Shown here: piece after piece, positions 40,147 to 44,159 of the stretch
Position numbering within the stretch: position 1 is the first letter of the stretch
Layout of the letters: each line of letters opens with the position of its first letter
Source: a bacterium
Lineage (GTDB): Bacteria > Patescibacteriota > Patescibacteriia > UBA9934
Reading direction: 5' to 3'
Assembly: GCA_027592325.1 (NCBI GenBank)
Contig: JAQCKO010000009.1
Span: 1 to 44,159 of the forward strand
Length of the DNA stretch: 44,159 bases
The notes under the pieces: generated by a model
Databases searched by the model: none
What the model saw: the letters and a program-made list of their open reading frames with translations, nothing else
Told to the model about the DNA's origin: nothing
Program-made: the position numbers and the translations under genes

Positions 40147-40177
40147 CAAAACATCCATCATATGATGGATGTTTTGT
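40146..40177 (+). terminator. Perfect palindromic terminator after tRNA-Val
   Basis: ACAAAACATCCATCAT (40146-40161) is followed directly by its exact complement (40162-40177), with TTTTGTGTT at the right side. The first base overlaps the tRNA 3' end. Confidence 0.85.
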
Positions 40178-40263
40178 GTTCCGAGCGAGCGGAGCGAGTC
40201 GAGGGCAGGTATCTTTCAGAATTGATTCCAACCTGCTGCCTGTAACCTAATACCCTCCTCCTG

Positions 40264-40269
40264 TATAAT
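40264..40269 (+). promoter_or_regulatory. -10 promoter (TATAAT), leaderless
   Basis: The perfect hexamer, preceded by TG, ends 6 bases before the cca ATG at 40276. No Shine-Dalgarno sequence is present. Confidence 0.6.
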
Positions 40270-40275
40270 GCAATC

Positions 40276-41754
40276 ATGCACTCTGGAGATTTAATGCGAT
40301 ACCAAAATCTTGCCCTGCGAGAGGAAGATCGCCTACGGGCGTATTTTGAAGGAGAAGAGCGACTCACGTGGGTTTCGCTTTTTCTTGCCGATCATGAAGA
40401 AGCCGGCGCATACTTGGTTGGTGGCACGGTTCGTGATGTACTGCTTGGCCTTTATCCGAGTGATGCTGATTTGGTCATTCGTGGCATTGCTTTCGATCAG
40501 CTTCGTGCATGGCTGAATCGTCATGGCGCGCTTACCGTTGCGGGCGAGCGTTTTCAAACGTTAAAATTTATTCCGCATGGAGCAGGAAATCGCGAGCCAG
40601 TCGATATTGCCCTTCCACGAACCGAAATGGTCGGTGAAGAATCTGGCGGCAGAGGCGATCAGCTTGTACATGTTGATCCAATGCTTTCGATTGAAGCTGA
40701 TCTTTCCCGTCGAGATTTTACCGTGAATGCCATCGCTTATGATATGCGAGATGACATGCTGATTGATCCTTTCGCGGGACTACGCGATCTTGCGACAGGA
40801 ATCATTCGTGCGGTGGGGAGTCCTTATGAACGGTATGCGGAAGATGCAACGCGTATACTGCGCGCACTCCGATTTTCTGCACGTCTTCGTTTTGCCATTG
40901 AGGGAGAAACATGGGAGGCAATCAAAACCCTTGCACATCTTTTGCAAAATACACGAACGATTGAAGACGGGACACATCGGTACGTTATTCCGCGCGAACT
41001 GATTGGCCGAGAATTTCTACTGGGCTTTTTCGCGCACCCCATGCATACGTTGAAACTTTGGGATGAAACAGGTGTGCTCAAACTCTATCTGCCTGACGTT
41101 TATGCATTTTTGCGGCATGAAATGGAAGATGGAACAAGCGGACGTTATCGACTGAAAGCATTATACGAAGTGATGTTCGCGCCGGGACTGTTGAAAATGT
41201 ACGGATTTACCAAGCCGCCAAACGAGGTTGTTGTCGCCGCACTTGGGATATTCTTAGACGACAAATCGGTCATCACGAATGCTTCGACGCACTTATTTTT
41301 TCATCAATTTGCAAAGCGACATAGCGCACATGTCGCTACGCAGGAAATTGCATGGCTGCTCGCGAATCATGATCTTTTTTCGCATTATGATCCTGCCTCT
41401 ATGCGTCCGTCGCATTTTGAGCGTACGCTTCTTGGCGATCGGGGCGCAAAACTGTTCTTTTTTCTCCATGCCATTAGTCTTGCCACGGGTCGTCATGGAT
41501 TAGAAGAAGATCGTCTGCACACAGCGCGCATGCTCCGCACGCGTATTCTTGGCGCATCGGGTCGACTGCCGCCAGCGCTTATTTCTGGCAGTGATATTGC
41601 GGCCATTGGTCTTTCAGCAGGGCCGGTATATCGCGATATTTTAGATGGTGTCCGCGATGCGCAGCTCGCTGGCCGCGCTCAAACAAAAGAGGAGGCTCTG
41701 CGCCTCGCTCGTCAGCTAATTGATAATCTTAATTCGCCTTCACTTCGCGTTTAA
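40276..41754 (+). CDS. cca: tRNA nucleotidyltransferase (CCA-adding) or poly(A) polymerase family
   Basis: The 492-residue class II nucleotidyltransferase has YLVGGTVRDVLLG (47-59) and the catalytic DAD (63-65), then DLSRRDFTVNAIAYDM and the RNA-binding ATRILRALRFSARL. The C-terminal half is helical and lacks an HD phosphohydrolase motif that I can see. It should repair or add the CCA ends of tRNAs; both tRNAs in the window already encode CCA, so repair is likely. It overlaps the next gene tail to tail by 26 bases. Confidence 0.93.
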   Translation: MHSGDLMRYQNLALREEDRLRAYFEGEERLTWVSLFLADHEEAGAYLVGGTVRDVLLGLYPSDADLVIRGIAFDQLRAWLNRHGALTVAGERFQTLKFIPHGAGNREPVDIALPRTEMVGEESGGRGDQLVHVDPMLSIEADLSRRDFTVNAIAYDMRDDMLIDPFAGLRDLATGIIRAVGSPYERYAEDATRILRALRFSARLRFAIEGETWEAIKTLAHLLQNTRTIEDGTHRYVIPRELIGREFLLGFFAHPMHTLKLWDETGVLKLYLPDVYAFLRHEMEDGTSGRYRLKALYEVMFAPGLLKMYGFTKPPNEVVVAALGIFLDDKSVITNASTHLFFHQFAKRHSAHVATQEIAWLLANHDLFSHYDPASMRPSHFERTLLGDRGAKLFFFLHAISLATGRHGLEEDRLHTARMLRTRILGASGRLPPALISGSDIAAIGLSAGPVYRDILDGVRDAQLAGRAQTKEEALRLARQLIDNLNSPSLRV

Positions 41755-42886
41755 TGCGTTCAATGACTTGCGATTCTGCATTCCCTAGTTTCGTACCTTT
41801 TAACCGAATGCGAACCTCATTTCGTGTCCCGGAAGCCTTATAGGGTGCTCCAAGAAGCAGTGCATCGTGTGGGCGCATGGCATGAATGATTGCCTCAATA
41901 TCATCGCCGCTTTCCCAAAAAACAACGCCAATTTGCGCATCAGCTGATGTCAGCATGAGTTCGTCAACAACATTGCTCACCGCATTCAGTTCCGCTCCGG
42001 CGCGTGCAAAATCTTCACGCGTGAGCATGGTCCAAACAAGGCGATGCCCGTCACTTGCCTTCAATCGGGCAAGTGCGCGTCCCCAAAGTCGCAGTGTTGA
42101 CACGCTTCTTGTCTTATACAAATGCTTCACAATCTCTTCACGCCGCGCCCCTTTTGAAAAAAGATGACTTGCCGTTTTGAGTGTATGCGGCGTTACATCA
42201 TCAGATTTAAAACTTCGTGTTTTTGCAATCATTCCTGCAAGCAAATGCGTTGCGAGCTCGCTATCGATCAAACTTTCATTATATTCATGAAGGAGATGAA
42301 AGAAGATCTCTGAATTTGATACAGCGCGTAAATCGAGAAAATTGACATGACCGAAACCCTCATTTCCGGCACTGTGATCCAGATTTAGCAGGGTGACTGA
42401 GTGGAAAAAATCAGTATATTTACGATAAAGCGCACCCATTTGTTCCAAATCTTGGCAACCAATGATCACGACGGTGTCGTAGCGGTAATGATCGGTCGCA
42501 ATGTGAATATCACTTTCATTCCATGTACCGCTTTTAGGCAGTAGGTGAATATGCAGTTCATCACCTTGCATATTGTAAGAAAGCTCGTCAATTTTTGTAT
42601 CGCGCGCTTGCACTTTGATGGTAAGCTTTTTTAGATTCGGTAAATCACCATGAACGGGTCCTGTTTCGCGCAAAAAACCAAGGCTTTCCGGTGCAGGTCC
42701 AGCGCTTGTGGCGATATCAATTTCTTTTTCAAGTTTCAAAAAAAGTGACCGGATAGCAAGAGCGGTCACATAATCATCGACGCTTGGATTTTCACTTAAT
42801 ACAAGAAGAGGCCGACGAGCGGTTTCGATAGCACGGAAAAATTGCTGAGGGTGCGTAAGCGCCATGGATAAATCATCTAGAAGCAT
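41729..42886 (-). CDS. DHH/DHHA1-like protein with degenerate active site
   Basis: The 385-residue product follows the layout of DHH-type nanoRNase/pAp phosphatases: an N-terminal DHH-like domain and a C-terminal DHHA1-like domain. The expected motifs are altered. The first DxD-type motif is NPSVDDYVTALAI, the second region reads IIGCQDLEQMG, DHH is LDHS in LLNLDHSAGNEGFG, and the later DTGxF is AKTRSF. Most metal ligands are thus missing and it is probably not a hydrolase. It may bind RNA or nucleotides. The ATG at 42886 is chosen; TTG two codons earlier is possible. Confidence 0.75.
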   Translation of the reverse strand: MLLDDLSMALTHPQQFFRAIETARRPLLVLSENPSVDDYVTALAIRSLFLKLEKEIDIATSAGPAPESLGFLRETGPVHGDLPNLKKLTIKVQARDTKIDELSYNMQGDELHIHLLPKSGTWNESDIHIATDHYRYDTVVIIGCQDLEQMGALYRKYTDFFHSVTLLNLDHSAGNEGFGHVNFLDLRAVSNSEIFFHLLHEYNESLIDSELATHLLAGMIAKTRSFKSDDVTPHTLKTASHLFSKGARREEIVKHLYKTRSVSTLRLWGRALARLKASDGHRLVWTMLTREDFARAGAELNAVSNVVDELMLTSADAQIGVVFWESGDDIEAIIHAMRPHDALLLGAPYKASGTRNEVRIRLKGTKLGNAESQVIERIKREVKAN

Positions 42887-42990
42887 GGGCAAGAAACGAG
42901 ATTAGCTTGCTACGAAAAAAATGTCAATAAAGGAGAGGGTAAGGAATGATAAGGAGTCGACAGGCAAGCAACCAAATTGGAAGCAAATCA

Positions 42991-43019
42991 TTGCAAAACA
43001 AAGCGAATTCGGCTACAGT
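42991..43019 (+). promoter_or_regulatory. valS promoter
   Basis: TTGCAA (42991-42996) and TACAGT (43014-43019) are separated by 17 bases. The ATG at 43032 is 12 bases downstream, giving a leader of only about 6 bases. Confidence 0.55.
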
Positions 43020-43031
43020 AGCCTTAATTCT

Positions 43032-44159
43032 ATGGACAAAACGTACAATCCAAAACAGGTTGAAGATGCTATTTATAAGGCTTGGGAAGATTCAGGATAC
43101 TTCACGCCAGAGAATCTTCCGAATACTGACGCGCGAAAAGAGGCCTTTTCCATTGTGCTTCCGCCGCCAAATGTGACGGGGACGCTGCATATGGGGCATG
43201 CGGTTATGCTTGCGATTGAGGATGCTATTGTCCGCTATCAACGCATGAGCGGAAAAAAGGCGCTTTGGATTCCCGGAACCGATCATGCGGCTGTTGCGAC
43301 GGAGTCGAAAGTAGAAAAAATTCTCATCGATGAAGGAACCGAGAAGCCAAAAGAAGCGCTGGGCCGCGAAGCGTTTTTAGATCGTGTAAAAGCCTTTGCG
43401 CAGGATAGTCACGACACCATCGTTGGGCAAGCAAAAAAAATGGGCGCGTCACTTGATTGGTCGCGTGAGGCGTATACGCTCGATGATGCGCGCAGTCTTG
43501 CGGTGCGCACGGCCTTTACGCGTATGTATGATGATGGGCTAATATACCGTGGATACCGCGTGGTAAATTGGTCGGTGAAGGGGCAGTCAACGTGTAGCGA
43601 TGATGAGTTGGTTTATGTGGACCGTCCTGCAAAACTCTATACATTCAAATACGCAAAAAACGTCCCGATTCCGATTGCAACAACACGTCCAGAAACAAAG
43701 CTTGGCGATACCGCGATTGCGGTTCACCCAGAAGGGCGATGGAAAGAATATATCGGTCAGGAATTTGTGGTGGAAAATTTTGGTCAGGAAGGGCATACGC
43801 TTCGCTTGAAGGTCTTTGGGGACGAAGCCGTCGACGATGATTTTGGAACCGGTGCGCTAGGGGTGACCACGGCGCATTCCATGATTGACTTTGAAATGTA
43901 TGAGCGGCAAAAGGCGCTTGGTAATGATATTGGGCTCATTCAGGTGATTGGGGAAGATGGGAAGATGATGAATGCGGGGCCTGAGTACAATGGGCTGTCG
44001 GTAAAAGAGGCAAAAGAAAAGATTGCGAATTGGCTTGAAACAGAAGGGCTTCTCGAAAACGTAGAAGAGATGACGCAAAATGCCGGAACATCTGACCGCT
44101 TCAAAGATGTTGTTGAGCCACTTCCAAAAACGCAGTGGTTTGTGAATGTGAATAAAGAA
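43032..44159 (+). CDS. valS: Valyl-tRNA synthetase, 3' end cut by window edge
   Basis: The visible 376 residues read open to the edge. The class I synthetase charges tRNA-Val. The HIGH motif is HMGH (53-56) in LPPPNVTGTLHMGHAV, followed by WIPGTDHAAVATE and the editing-domain segment IATTRPETKLGDTAIAVHP. KMSKS lies beyond the window. It starts with MDKTYNPKQVEDAIYKAWE, typical of ValRS. The tRNA-Val(GAC) is encoded 2.9 kb upstream. Confidence 0.96.
   Translation, partial: MDKTYNPKQVEDAIYKAWEDSGYFTPENLPNTDARKEAFSIVLPPPNVTGTLHMGHAVMLAIEDAIVRYQRMSGKKALWIPGTDHAAVATESKVEKILIDEGTEKPKEALGREAFLDRVKAFAQDSHDTIVGQAKKMGASLDWSREAYTLDDARSLAVRTAFTRMYDDGLIYRGYRVVNWSVKGQSTCSDDELVYVDRPAKLYTFKYAKNVPIPIATTRPETKLGDTAIAVHPEGRWKEYIGQEFVVENFGQEGHTLRLKVFGDEAVDDDFGTGALGVTTAHSMIDFEMYERQKALGNDIGLIQVIGEDGKMMNAGPEYNGLSVKEAKEKIANWLETEGLLENVEEMTQNAGTSDRFKDVVEPLPKTQWFVNVNKE

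Noticed and set aside
42946-43176. Plus-strand frame with a good AAGGAGAGGG before its ATG
   Set aside because: Most of it overlaps valS in another frame and the protein has no recognisable features. The purine tract is noted but not convincing.
1-44159. CRISPR arrays, insertion sequences and prophage genes
   Set aside because: No regularly spaced repeats, transposase, integrase or phage structural proteins were found.

Overview
This 44 kb window looks like a chromosomal segment of a Patescibacteria (Candidate Phyla Radiation) bacterium, of moderate GC (roughly 45% by eye). The evidence is the gene content: a transketolase encoded as two half-genes, an orphan membrane-anchored peptide-binding protein, a VirB2/TrbC-like two-helix secreted protein, DUF4012 and DUF4349 proteins, FemX next to ruvA, RNase J with a basic N-terminal tail, and many single-helix proteins of unknown function. 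The window does not fix the class; an Uhrbacteria-like lineage is only a guess. There are no insertion sequences, CRISPR arrays or phage genes.

Layout. 1-3541 (-): two PfkB sugar kinases, a membrane protein and a 2-hydroxyacid dehydrogenase cut by the window edge, as a tight operon. 3648-5121 (-): a FAM173-like methyltransferase and a 16S/23S-type pseudouridine synthase, interspersed with structured intergenic repeats. 5346-6817 (+): a small orphan gene cassette and a possible nucleotidyltransferase-like protein. 6814-12599 (-): pentose phosphate genes (transketolase halves separated by a DUF4349 membrane protein, rpe, rpiB) with a secreted degenerate cupredoxin protein and a lipoprotein with an HExxH motif. 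12630-19173 (+): an ileS attenuator and ileS, a DHH-like protein, an HD-domain protein, ruvA and femX. 19174-28254 (-): a surface polysaccharide locus (priming sugar transferase, three GT4-type glycosyltransferases, DUF4012 protein, large exported repeat protein). 28358-28935: a GC-rich orphan gene cassette. 28959-34725 (-): rnpB, trpS, rnj, a peptide-binding protein, secG. 34828-36222 (+): Cys-rich pilin-like protein. 36264-38654 (-): rplS, cmk-like kinase, rluD-like synthase. 39092-44159: tRNA-Ile(UAU), two small membrane proteins, tRNA-Val(GAC), cca, a degenerate DHH protein and the start of valS.

The strongest regulatory find is upstream of ileS. A 15-codon leader peptide with two Ile-Ile codon pairs ends exactly where an antiterminator arm begins. 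That arm competes with a GC-rich terminator whose T-run ends seven bases before the ileS start codon. This has the architecture of classic ribosome-mediated attenuation, here controlling an isoleucyl-tRNA synthetase.

A second pattern is that many operon-first genes have a TAnnnT -10 box, often with an upstream TG, only 6-10 bases before the start codon and no Shine-Dalgarno sequence. This suggests that leaderless mRNAs are the norm here. Inside operons the coupling is by ATGA overlaps or TAATATG junctions. By contrast, two small orphan genes have ordinary leaders with Shine-Dalgarno sequences and their own hairpins, and one of them is much richer in GC than its surroundings.

A third pattern is a family of 109-119 base intergenic elements. 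Their core is shared, but their flanking inverted-repeat arms differ in sequence while staying paired, which suggests selection on structure.
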